A DNA stretch of 46,006 bases, taken from Promineifilum sp. (GTDB lineage Bacteria > Chloroflexota > Anaerolineae > Promineifilales > Promineifilaceae). Both the position numbers and the translations under genes were made by a program. Below the pieces are notes generated by a model that saw only the letters and a program-made list of their open reading frames with translations, had not been told where the DNA came from and searched no databases. Where the stretch lies: contig JACFOH010000005.1 in the NCBI GenBank assembly GCA_019454405.1, positions 42,686 through 88,691 on the forward strand, read 5' to 3'. This document shows positions 1 through 6,150 of the stretch, in pieces (position 1 is the stretch's first letter; each line of letters begins with the position of its first letter).

Positions 1-1
1 C

Positions 2-394
2 TCGCCCGGTGAGCCGGCCGAGTCCGACCAACCTGCCGAGACAGCCGAGCCGGGTAAATCGGCCCCTCCGCCGCCTCGCCTGTCTCGTGCCGACCGCGAC
101 GCCTACGAACGCCAGCGTAACCGGTTCTCCGCCTGCGGTCGTTGCGGTTACTTCATCGCCGACTGCCGGCTCTATCTGGGTGAGGCGGCGCTCCAGTCAG
201 CCATCCTGGCCGCGCGCGACGGCTGGTTGCGCCTCGAGGGCGATGCCACCTTCCACCGGCTAGCCACGAACGCCTACGGCATCGATCTCGACATGGATTT
301 CGACTCGTTCGATGGTTTGTGCCCCGAATGTCATCGTCGCTTCGTCCTGGTCAACCGCGAGTCCGGCGTCACCAGCCTGAAGATCCGCCTCTAG
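2..394 (+). CDS. Zinc-ribbon-like protein, C-terminal part (5' end outside window)
   Basis: This frame is open from the window edge to a TAG at 392-394 and shows 130 residues. The first 40 are rich in Pro, Glu and Ala and look like a disordered linker. After them comes CGRCGYFIADC, then a block rich in aromatic and acidic residues, then CPECHRRF. The two CxxC pairs are about 65 residues apart and suggest one split zinc ribbon. I do not recognise the family. The gene converges on the downstream methyltransferase: the palindrome CTAG at 391-394 supplies the TAG stop on both strands. The function is unknown. The reading frame is well supported by the two cysteine pairs and the exact stop-to-stop overlap. 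Confidence 0.6.
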   Translation, partial: SPGEPAESDQPAETAEPGKSAPPPPRLSRADRDAYERQRNRFSACGRCGYFIADCRLYLGEAALQSAILAARDGWLRLEGDATFHRLATNAYGIDLDMDFDSFDGLCPECHRRFVLVNRESGVTSLKIRL

Positions 395-1167
395 CGGGTG
401 CCTGTCGCCCTTTGCCGCGCCGCCTCGAACAACAAGATTCCCGCCGCCAGAGCCGCATTAAGCGATTCAGTCGCATCCCGCATCGGGATCGTCACCCGGC
501 CCGTCGCCGCACGCTCGGCGTTTGTCCCGGCTCCATGCGCCTCGCCGCCGATCAGGATAGCTGACGGCCGCCGCCAATCCACGACCGTATAATCTATGCC
601 GTCACGCGCCACGGCCAGCCATACATCCATCCCTACCGTCAGTTCGCCGATATCGGGCCATGTTGCCGATCGCACCGGTAATCGTAGAATCGCCCCCATG
701 CTGCCGCGAACTACCTTGGGGTTATACGGATCGACGCAGCCCGGCCCCAGCAAGACTCCATCGGCCCCGGCGGCCGAAGCCGCCCGCAGGATCGTCCCCA
801 TGTTGCCGGGATTGGCCACTGCGTCCAGGATGACCAGCAATGACGGCGCGGCGGGCCACGGCCGCGGTTCCATCGCCACGATGGCCAGCGCGCCCGGCGC
901 AGTCTCCGTGTCGCTCATCGCCGCCATCACCTCGTCGGTCACCGGCACCGGCTCCACGCCCAGTTGTGCGATGAGCGTCCGCCCTTCAGGACCATTCGAC
1001 CAGGCGGCCGTCACGTAGAGCGCCCTCGGGCGTATCGACGCCCCCGCCAACTCGCGCATCCAGCGCGTGCCTTCCACGACAAAGGCTTCCTCGGCATAGC
1101 GAAAGCGCCGATCGGACAACAGGCGACGGACGTTCTTGACCTGTGAATTGCTACGGCTGGTGATCAT
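391..1167 (-). CDS. TrmH/SpoU family RNA 2'-O-methyltransferase
   Basis: This 258-residue protein has the usual layout of the family: an N-terminal substrate-binding part starting ITSRSNSQVKNVRRL, followed by a SPOUT (alpha/beta knot) domain from about residue 95. Motif 1 is NPGNMGTILRAA with the conserved Asn and Arg, motif 2 is PGCVDPYNPKVVRGSMGA, and motif 3 is IPMRDATESLNAALAAGI. Together these bind S-adenosylmethionine in the knot. Family members methylate ribose 2'-OH groups in rRNA or tRNA; the exact site cannot be read here (RlmB-like and TsnR-like proteins look alike). The start ATG at 1165-1167 has no Shine-Dalgarno sequence but has TATACT six bases upstream, so the transcript is probably leaderless. 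Confidence 0.9.
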   Translation of the reverse strand: MITSRSNSQVKNVRRLLSDRRFRYAEEAFVVEGTRWMRELAGASIRPRALYVTAAWSNGPEGRTLIAQLGVEPVPVTDEVMAAMSDTETAPGALAIVAMEPRPWPAAPSLLVILDAVANPGNMGTILRAASAAGADGVLLGPGCVDPYNPKVVRGSMGAILRLPVRSATWPDIGELTVGMDVWLAVARDGIDYTVVDWRRPSAILIGGEAHGAGTNAERAATGRVTIPMRDATESLNAALAAGILLFEAARQRATGTR

Positions 1168-1173
1168 AGCCTA

Positions 1174-1179
1174 AGTATA
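1174..1179 (-). promoter_or_regulatory. -10 box of the TrmH gene, leaderless type
   Basis: TATACT on the minus strand lies six bases before the ATG. Transcription starting about seven bases downstream of this box would begin at the start codon itself. No good -35 hexamer is visible. Confidence 0.5.
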
Positions 1180-1250
1180 CTGTAGACCAGCCCGACCGCT
1201 ATGAGCCTGTCGACCTCCGACTCGCTCGTGCTCAACGCGTGAAAACAGCA

Positions 1251-1256
1251 TATAAT
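1251..1256 (+). promoter_or_regulatory. -10 box upstream of the hypothetical gene and pgk
   Basis: A perfect TATAAT lies here and the expected transcription start is near 1263. It should drive the hypothetical gene and the coupled pgk. A TTG at 1262 would be a leaderless start, while the ATG at 1307 would have a leader of about 45 bases. The -35 region is poor. Confidence 0.5.
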
Positions 1257-1306
1257 ACGAATTGGCGGCCCGAGCCGGCATATTACCTTACGATCACCCG
1301 CGCCTT

Positions 1307-2158
1307 ATGATCAACGAACAGACGGTTTGGGACGATATCTGGCCCGTTGTCGAGCAACTGATCGCCGCCACTGTGGCCGAAGACCCCCAGGCTATCCAAC
1401 AACTGCTGCTTCCCAAAAACCAGGCGGCCGACGCTTACGACCTGTACGGTTTCGTTGTCTTCGATATCTTGCTGAAGACGGTTCTGGGCCGGGAGCGCCT
1501 GGGCCTGATACGGGCTATCGAAGGCGACGGCGGCCAATCGGCTTTTATCGAGTTCGCATGGCCCGATCCCGAAGTCTCCGATCGCAGCTACACGGCCGTG
1601 GAGGTCGTCGCGGTGCGGCTGGAGCGTTACGATGGAAGCTGGCTCGTCGCGGAGGTCAACCCGGCCAGCGCGGACTTGCCGCTCAATACCATGCGCGCTA
1701 CCAGCGTCCTGGCCGGCACGCAGATCATGAGCGGAGACGGCAAGCTACCCTCGGAGCCGTGGATATTGCCCGTGGCGCTCTACGCCGGCTTGCTGCAATT
1801 GCCCTTGCTACCCGATGCGGCCGGCGACGCAGTTGAAGAGATGTTCTTGCCGGGATTGCAGGCGCGGCAATTTGGCTTCCTGTCGCTCATCTACGGACGT
1901 CGCCTGTGGCGCGATTTCGTTGCCGTGGCCAAGCCCGATATCGACGACCGGCCGTGGGCCTGGGCCGCGGCCGTCGAGGTTCTCCTGGGCGAGCAATCCA
2001 ATCGCGATGAGACCCAGGCCGCCGTCGGCCGCCATTACCGCGCCTCGCTGGGGCCGGTAGCGTTACGCGTCAAACAAATTCGCCAGGCGCTCGACATCCA
2101 GCCATTCGACGAGCGCTATACCGATTTAAAAACTACTGAAATCGTTTACAAGGAGTGA
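1307..2158 (+). CDS. Hypothetical protein upstream of pgk
   Basis: This 283-residue soluble protein has no signal peptide, membrane segment or motif I can name. It begins MINEQTVWDDIWPVVEQL. The first 130 residues, with the segments DLYGFVVFDILLKTVLG and ERYDGSWLVAEVNP, resemble a small NTF2-like or cystatin-like fold, but this is only an impression. The rest is largely helical. An in-frame TTG at 1262 would add 15 residues; I chose the ATG because the upstream TATAAT places the RNA start at about 1263, leaving almost no room for a leader before that TTG. The stop is three bases before pgk, and the pgk ribosome-binding site AAGGAG lies inside the last codons, so the two genes are probably cotranscribed and coupled. 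Confidence 0.75.
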   Translation: MINEQTVWDDIWPVVEQLIAATVAEDPQAIQQLLLPKNQAADAYDLYGFVVFDILLKTVLGRERLGLIRAIEGDGGQSAFIEFAWPDPEVSDRSYTAVEVVAVRLERYDGSWLVAEVNPASADLPLNTMRATSVLAGTQIMSGDGKLPSEPWILPVALYAGLLQLPLLPDAAGDAVEEMFLPGLQARQFGFLSLIYGRRLWRDFVAVAKPDIDDRPWAWAAAVEVLLGEQSNRDETQAAVGRHYRASLGPVALRVKQIRQALDIQPFDERYTDLKTTEIVYKE

Positions 2159-2161
2159 TAG

Positions 2162-3376
2162 ATGAACAAGAAGACCGTCACCGACATCGATGTCGAAGGC
2201 AAGAAAGTCTTCGTCCGGGTCGATTTCAACGTCCCGCTCAGCAGCAAAGATCCCAAGGATACCATCACCGTTACCGACGACACCCGCATCCAGGCCGCCC
2301 TGCCGACGCTTACCTACCTGCTTGATCACGGCGCATCGCTTATTCTGGCCTCACACCTCGGCCGCCCCAAGACGGCCGACGACGTGCAGTTCGCCATGAA
2401 GCCCGTGGCGGCCAAGTTGCAGGAAGTGATCGGGCGCCCCGTTCAGTACGTGCCTGCGGTGATGAGTGACGAGGTCAAGGCGGCCGCCGCGGCCCTGAAA
2501 CCCGGCGATATTCTGCTTCTGGAGAACACCCGCTTCCATCCCGGCGAAAAGAAGAACGATCCCGAGTTATCGGCCGCGTTTGCCTCTCTGGCTGACGTCT
2601 ACGTGGACGACGCCTTCGGTTCGGCCCACCGGCCGGACGCCAGCGTCGACGGCGCGGCCTACGCCATGCGCCAGAAGGGCGGCCCGGCCGTTTCCGGCTT
2701 CCTGATGAACGCAGAGATCTCGGCCCTGGGCATCGCTGTCGAGAACCCGCCGCGCCCCTATGTCGCCATCATGGGCGGAGCGAAGATTTCCGACAAGATC
2801 AAACTCATCGAGAACCTGCTGGACAAGGCCGACAAGATCCTCATCGGCGGCGGCATGGCCAACACCTTCCTGAAAGCCCAGGGGCACAACATGGGCAAGT
2901 CGCTGGTCGAGGAAGAAGCGGTGCCCGAGGCCAAGCGACTGCTGGAAATGGCCGCCGACCAGCTGATCCTGCCCGTGGACGTTGTCACGGCGACCGAACT
3001 GTCCAACGACGCTCCATCCGAGGTTGAGATGGTCTGGGCGCTATCGCCGGAGAAGATGGCCCTGGACATCGGCCCGGCCACACTGGAGCGCTTCAATGCC
3101 GAATTGCAGGGAGCGCAACTGGTTGTCTGGAACGGCCCGATGGGTGTGTTCGAGGTTCCGCAATTCGCCAACGGCACCAATCAGCTGGCACAAATGCTGG
3201 CGGCCATGGTTGAACATGGTGCAAAGGTGATCATCGGCGGCGGCGACTCGGCCGCGGCCGTGCGCAAGGCGGGCCTGACCGGCAAGATGACTCACGTCAG
3301 CACCGGCGGCGGGGCCAGTCTGGAGCTGCTGGAAGGGCGACAACTGCCGGGTGTGGTGGCGCTGGACGAGAAGTAG
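2162..3376 (+). CDS. pgk: Phosphoglycerate kinase
   Basis: This 404-residue protein has the usual length for bacterial Pgk. It catalyses 1,3-bisphosphoglycerate + ADP to 3-phosphoglycerate + ATP in cytosolic glycolysis, and the reverse in gluconeogenesis. The N-terminal domain carries [36 protein letters not shown] and [14 protein letters not shown], which bind the phosphoglycerate. The C-terminal nucleotide domain carries [38 protein letters not shown] and [11 protein letters not shown] followed by [13 protein letters not shown]. The start is set by AAGGAGTGATAG directly before the ATG. The neighbour upstream ends three bases earlier. No gap or tpi gene is adjacent. Confidence 0.98.
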   Translation: MNKKTVTDIDVEGKKVFVRVDFNVPLSSKDPKDTITVTDDTRIQAALPTLTYLLDHGASLILASHLGRPKTADDVQFAMKPVAAKLQEVIGRPVQYVPAVMSDEVKAAAAALKPGDILLLENTRFHPGEKKNDPELSAAFASLADVYVDDAFGSAHRPDASVDGAAYAMRQKGGPAVSGFLMNAEISALGIAVENPPRPYVAIMGGAKISDKIKLIENLLDKADKILIGGGMANTFLKAQGHNMGKSLVEEEAVPEAKRLLEMAADQLILPVDVVTATELSNDAPSEVEMVWALSPEKMALDIGPATLERFNAELQGAQLVVWNGPMGVFEVPQFANGTNQLAQMLAAMVEHGAKVIIGGGDSAAAVRKAGLTGKMTHVSTGGGASLELLEGRQLPGVVALDEK

Positions 3377-3388
3377 AATAGGCAGTAA

Positions 3389-3619
3389 AAGAAAGCTAAG
3401 AGAGAACAGGTCGATGAACTTCGGCCGGAATACAACCTTAAGCGCTTGCGGGATAGGAAAGCAGGACCACAACGGGCAGGGTTCGGCGGATTTGCCCAAC
3501 TCGCCCCGGATGTGGCCGAAGTATTCCCGAACACAGAATCGGTGAATGAAACATTGCGGTTCCTGATCCACGTCACCCGTGACAACCAATCACTATCCGA
3601 GATTGGCCCAGGAAACTGA
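3389..3619 (+). pseudogene. Decayed antitoxin-like fragment
   Basis: A frame opening after a TAA at 3386 and closing at TGA 3617-3619 encodes 76 residues but has no ATG, GTG or TTG that would give the conserved part. It contains VDELRPEYNLKRLRD near the start and PDVAEVFPNTESVNETLRFL near the end. These match, from memory, a widespread small antitoxin type with a DExxPEYD start and a DPDVAxxFPDxxSVNEALR C-terminal half. The middle, where RGKYxxRYRxGTN is expected, is scrambled. I read this as a broken antitoxin left from an earlier toxin-antitoxin module next to the intact one. An alternative is an intact gene with an unusual start. Confidence 0.45.
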
Positions 3620-3686
3620 CGATAACTGCTAAGGCGCTGGCAAGTGCTCGACGTAGTGGTACCAGTACGAAATTCATCCAGATAGA

Positions 3687-3715
3687 CAGGCTCGACAACT
3701 AATGTCGGGCCTGTT
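3687..3715 (+). terminator. Hairpin between pgk and the toxin gene
   Basis: CAGGCTCGACA (3687-3697) pairs with TGTCGGGCCTG (3703-3713) at 10 of 11 positions across a five-base loop and is followed by TTT. It can end transcription from pgk and the antitoxin remnant. The tract of T is short, so termination may be partial. Confidence 0.5.
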
Positions 3716-3727
3716 TGAATCAAACAG
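3711..3727. repeat. Perfect inverted repeat CTGTTTGA-A-TCAAACAG
   Basis: Eight-base arms with a one-base centre lie directly after the hairpin and upstream of the toxin gene. It shares CTG with the hairpin, so the two structures exclude each other in RNA. As DNA it could be a second regulator site for the toxin-antitoxin pair. Confidence 0.45.
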
Positions 3728-3737
3728 CTTGCCAATC

Positions 3738-3755
3738 TGTATCCAAATGGATACA
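3738..3755. promoter_or_regulatory. Palindromic operator at the toxin start
   Basis: TGTATCC-AAAT-GGATACA has perfect seven-base arms and overlaps the toxin start codon at 3747. Antitoxins of HigA type bind such palindromes at their own promoter. Its position would let the downstream HTH antitoxin block transcription or early elongation. The assignment as the HigA-like binding site is inference. Confidence 0.55.
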
Positions 3756-4058
3756 ATATCTGTGTATACCGTACTCCGTTCAAAAGAGTTTGACGAGTGG
3801 CTTACCGCTCTGAAGGATGCCAAAGGCAAGGCACGCATCATTGCACGTATCAGATCGGCAGAGCATGGGAATCTGGGTGATGTCCAGCCAGTAGGTGGAG
3901 GCATTAGCGAGATGCGTATCCACTTTGGCCCAGGGTATCGCGTCTATTTCACGCAAAGGGGTAAGCTTCTTATCCTTCTATTAGTGGGCGGCGACAAATC
4001 CTCCCAAAAGCGAGACATCAAGAAAGCCAAATCATTGGCTGACGGGCTTGAGGACTGA
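3747..4058 (+). CDS. HigB-like (RelE/ParE superfamily) toxin of a type II TA module
   Basis: This 103-residue protein belongs to the phage-derived Gp49/HigB-type addiction killer family. Recognisable segments are EFDEWLTALKDAKGKARII, RSAEHGNLGDVQPVGGGISE, MRIHFGPGYRVYFTQRG and LLLVGGDKSSQKRDIKKA; the conserved basic and aromatic residues around GPGYRVYF line the RNase site of relatives. Family members cut mRNA on the ribosome and stop growth. I chose the ATG at 3747 over the ATG at 3702 because the latter sits in the loop of a hairpin and adds residues not typical of the family. A GTG at 3762 is also possible. The antitoxin gene starts three bases after the stop. Confidence 0.85.
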   Translation: MDTISVYTVLRSKEFDEWLTALKDAKGKARIIARIRSAEHGNLGDVQPVGGGISEMRIHFGPGYRVYFTQRGKLLILLLVGGDKSSQKRDIKKAKSLADGLED

Positions 4059-4061
4059 ACT

Positions 4062-4340
4062 ATGGACAACTTTCAGAAATTTGATGCAGTCGACTACCTG
4101 GACAGCGAAGAAACCATCGCGGAGTATTTGACGGCCGCGTTGGAGGACGAGAACCCCGATGTTTTCCTGGCCGCCCTGGGTGATGTCGCCAAGGCACGCG
4201 GTATGAGCGCCATAGCGCACAATAGTGGATTGGGTCGCGAAAGCCTTTACAAGGCGCTCGCTCCCGGTGCGAAACCGCGATATGACACCATTCTCAGAGT
4301 CCTTCATGGATTAGGCGTCAAGGTTACGATCACGCCTTAA
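4062..4340 (+). CDS. HigA-like HTH antitoxin
   Basis: This 92-residue protein is of the addiction-module antidote type usually encoded just after a HigB-like toxin. The N-terminal third (FDAVDYLDSEETIAEYLTAA) is the family's toxin-facing helix region. The rest is an XRE-like helix-turn-helix, GDVAKARGMSAIAHNSGLGRESLYKAL, ending DTILRVLHGLGVKVTI. It should neutralise the toxin by direct binding and repress the operon through the palindrome at 3738-3755. Toxin-first order and a three-base gap are typical of this subtype. An intact partner and operator suggest the module is functional, in contrast to the fragment just upstream. Confidence 0.88.
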   Translation: MDNFQKFDAVDYLDSEETIAEYLTAALEDENPDVFLAALGDVAKARGMSAIAHNSGLGRESLYKALAPGAKPRYDTILRVLHGLGVKVTITP

Positions 4341-4496
4341 CCCCCAACCGCCAACGGCAATCCCTAAACCATAAACGCCAGGACGCCAGCGCGCTGCATT
4401 ATTCTGGCCAGCGCCTCTAGGGGAGAGTACTCATCACCTGCGAACTGCCTCTCACACCGTTAACCAGCCTGCGTCCATCCCATAAGGGAAAGACAC

Positions 4497-4796
4497 ATGT
4501 ACGGACTCATCGGCAAAATGATTGCCATCTCCGGCCAGCGCGATACGCTGATCGCCATTCTGCTGGAGAATGCTACCGGCATGCCCGGCTGCCTGAGCTA
4601 CATTGTGACTAAAGACCCGGCCGACGCGGACGCCATCTGGATCACCGAAGTGTGGGATAATGCCGATAGCCATCAGGCGTCGCTGTCGCTGCCTGCCGTG
4701 CGTGACGCCATCACTCGTGCCCGCCCGCTCATCGCCGGGTTCGGCGAGCGTATCGTGACGGAACCGGTTGACGGACAGTTATTACAACTGCCTTGA
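4497..4796 (+). CDS. YgiN-like antibiotic biosynthesis monooxygenase (ABM) domain protein
   Basis: This 99-residue protein is a single ferredoxin-like ABM domain. The family pattern is clear: a first strand (MYGLIGKMIAISGQRDTLI), then GMPGCLSYIVTKDPADADA, then IWITEVWDNADSHQASL, and a closing helix and strand with RPLIAGF. Relatives act as dimers on quinones or other aromatics with O2 and no cofactor, but many have no known substrate, so the role here is open. AGGG about nine bases before the ATG may be the ribosome-binding site. The gene stands alone between the toxin-antitoxin pair and a convergent gene. The 156 bases before it show no clear promoter. Confidence 0.85.
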   Translation: MYGLIGKMIAISGQRDTLIAILLENATGMPGCLSYIVTKDPADADAIWITEVWDNADSHQASLSLPAVRDAITRARPLIAGFGERIVTEPVDGQLLQLP

Positions 4797-4807
4797 ACCT
4801 GTCCGTC

Positions 4808-5977
4808 TCAATGCCCCCTCCCCGCCTCTTCTTTCAACGCCGCCCGGATCTCCGTCGAGGAGATATCATGATGGAACATGCTCGACGGAACTGCGGTGAA
4901 TAAGCCCGAGAAACCCTCGGGAATCGCCAGCTCGTCCAGTTCATGGAACAGGCCATCATCGCCCTCCCGCCCAGCGACGAGGAACCGGTTGCCCCGGTCG
5001 CGCATCTCGGCCAGCGCGGCCAGCATCTGCGTTTCGCTGTCGCCGTAGTAACGTGGCAGGATGATGCGCGCGGCCGTGTCGAAGCCGACCACGAACGTCG
5101 TCCCCGGATAGAGCCGTGACTTTTCGACAAATGTCGGCGCACGTCCGACCACGGCCGGCCAGCGGCCGGCAAACTGGCTCAGTCGATCGAGCAACAGACT
5201 CGTTTCCAGTGGCGGTTTGTCGACGTTAACGGCTGACACCTCAAAGGCCACCGGCACACCCAGCAACGTCCCGGCCACTTCGGCCAATTCAGTGTGGCCG
5301 CTGTGCAGCGGGTTGAACGAGCCGGACAGGACGGCCGCCGGCGGGGTTTCCGTGCCTGGTTCCCCGTCAGGCTGGATGCCAAACCAGTCGATCTCGCCTC
5401 GCTGAAGCCGCGCGGCGACGGCAGCGTAGTCCACGCTCTCGGACGACAGCGAATCGCCCGGCCCGATAGGCAGCGGCGGTCGCAAGGCAGCGTCAAGGCT
5501 GCACGCCTCGGCCAGGGCATCCAGCATGAGGCGGCTGACCAGGTCTTCCTCGCCGTCGCGGTCACGCGCGCCCTTCTCCAGATAGAGCGTCCAGGCAATC
5601 AGGCGCTCGGGCGACCAGACAGCCACATGTGCCCGATGCTCGCCGCGCTTGGGGCGATCGGTGACAATGGTCGCCGTACAAGCCAGCCCGACGATGGGAT
5701 AGCTCTCCAGTTCGCGCAAATGATAAGCTCGGGCCAGCGCCCGGCCGGCCATCATGCGCCCGGTGGCCGCGGCGACGTATTGCTCGGGCGCGCGACCGAG
5801 AAACTCATCGAACGAATCGGCCGCGTAGGGGATGAGCGCCTCCAGCAAGGTGCGCGACGCCCCGGGCACGCTCAGCAGATCGGCCAAAGCCCGGCTGCCC
5901 GCGCCGGCGGCGGCGAACACGGCCCGTGGGGGGCTATCGTGAATGGCTTGTATCAGTTGGTGCAAAGCTTCGTCCAT
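4808..5977 (-). CDS. CinA-C-like / NMNAT-like nucleotidyltransferase fusion protein
   Basis: The protein has 389 residues and two halves. Residues 1-165 resemble the CinA C-terminal (NMN amidohydrolase, PncC) fold, with ALADLLSVPGASRTLLEALI, PYAADSFDEFLG and VGLACTATIVTDRPKRGEH. The family's TAESCTGG segment with its catalytic serine reads FAAAGAGSRA here, so this half is probably not an active amidase. Residues 210-389 form a nucleotidyltransferase of the NadD/NMNAT superfamily, with GSFNPLHSGHTELAE (HxGH type), FVVGFDTAARI and the closing ISSTEIRAAL. A role in NAD salvage or in repair of an adenylated metabolite is inferred. The TACAAT six bases before the ATG suggests a leaderless transcript. 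Confidence 0.75.
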   Translation of the reverse strand: MDEALHQLIQAIHDSPPRAVFAAAGAGSRALADLLSVPGASRTLLEALIPYAADSFDEFLGRAPEQYVAAATGRMMAGRALARAYHLRELESYPIVGLACTATIVTDRPKRGEHRAHVAVWSPERLIAWTLYLEKGARDRDGEEDLVSRLMLDALAEACSLDAALRPPLPIGPGDSLSSESVDYAAVAARLQRGEIDWFGIQPDGEPGTETPPAAVLSGSFNPLHSGHTELAEVAGTLLGVPVAFEVSAVNVDKPPLETSLLLDRLSQFAGRWPAVVGRAPTFVEKSRLYPGTTFVVGFDTAARIILPRYYGDSETQMLAALAEMRDRGNRFLVAGREGDDGLFHELDELAIPEGFSGLFTAVPSSMFHHDISSTEIRAALKEEAGRGH

Positions 5978-5983
5978 CCCTCA

Positions 5984-5989
5984 ATTGTA
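5984..5989 (-). promoter_or_regulatory. -10 box, leaderless type
   Basis: TACAAT on the minus strand lies six bases before the ATG at 5977. GAGGG directly abuts the ATG, too close to act as a Shine-Dalgarno sequence. Confidence 0.45.
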
Positions 5990-6096
5990 ATAAGGGCAGG
6001 CCGGGCACGCGAGAAATCAACGACGGCGCCCCTTTATTTGGCCGTTCGGAGTCTTATTTTCGACTCGGGCCTCTCGTTTTCTCGCCCGTGGTCGCT

Positions 6097-6102
6097 TATA
6101 AT
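6097..6102 (+). promoter_or_regulatory. -10 box of the GT39-type gene
   Basis: TATAAT, 49 bases before the TTG start at 6151. The expected RNA start is near 6109, which leaves a leader of about 40 bases containing AAGAGG. The -35 region (near 6074-6079) is weak. Confidence 0.45.
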
Positions 6103-6150
6103 GGCGAATCTGCAGCAATCTGGCGATTAACATCAAGAGGTCATGATCGT

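Noticed and set aside
5294..6130. 278-codon open frame on the plus strand before the GT39-type gene
   Set aside because: Antisense to the CinA/NMNAT-like gene and without recognisable domains.
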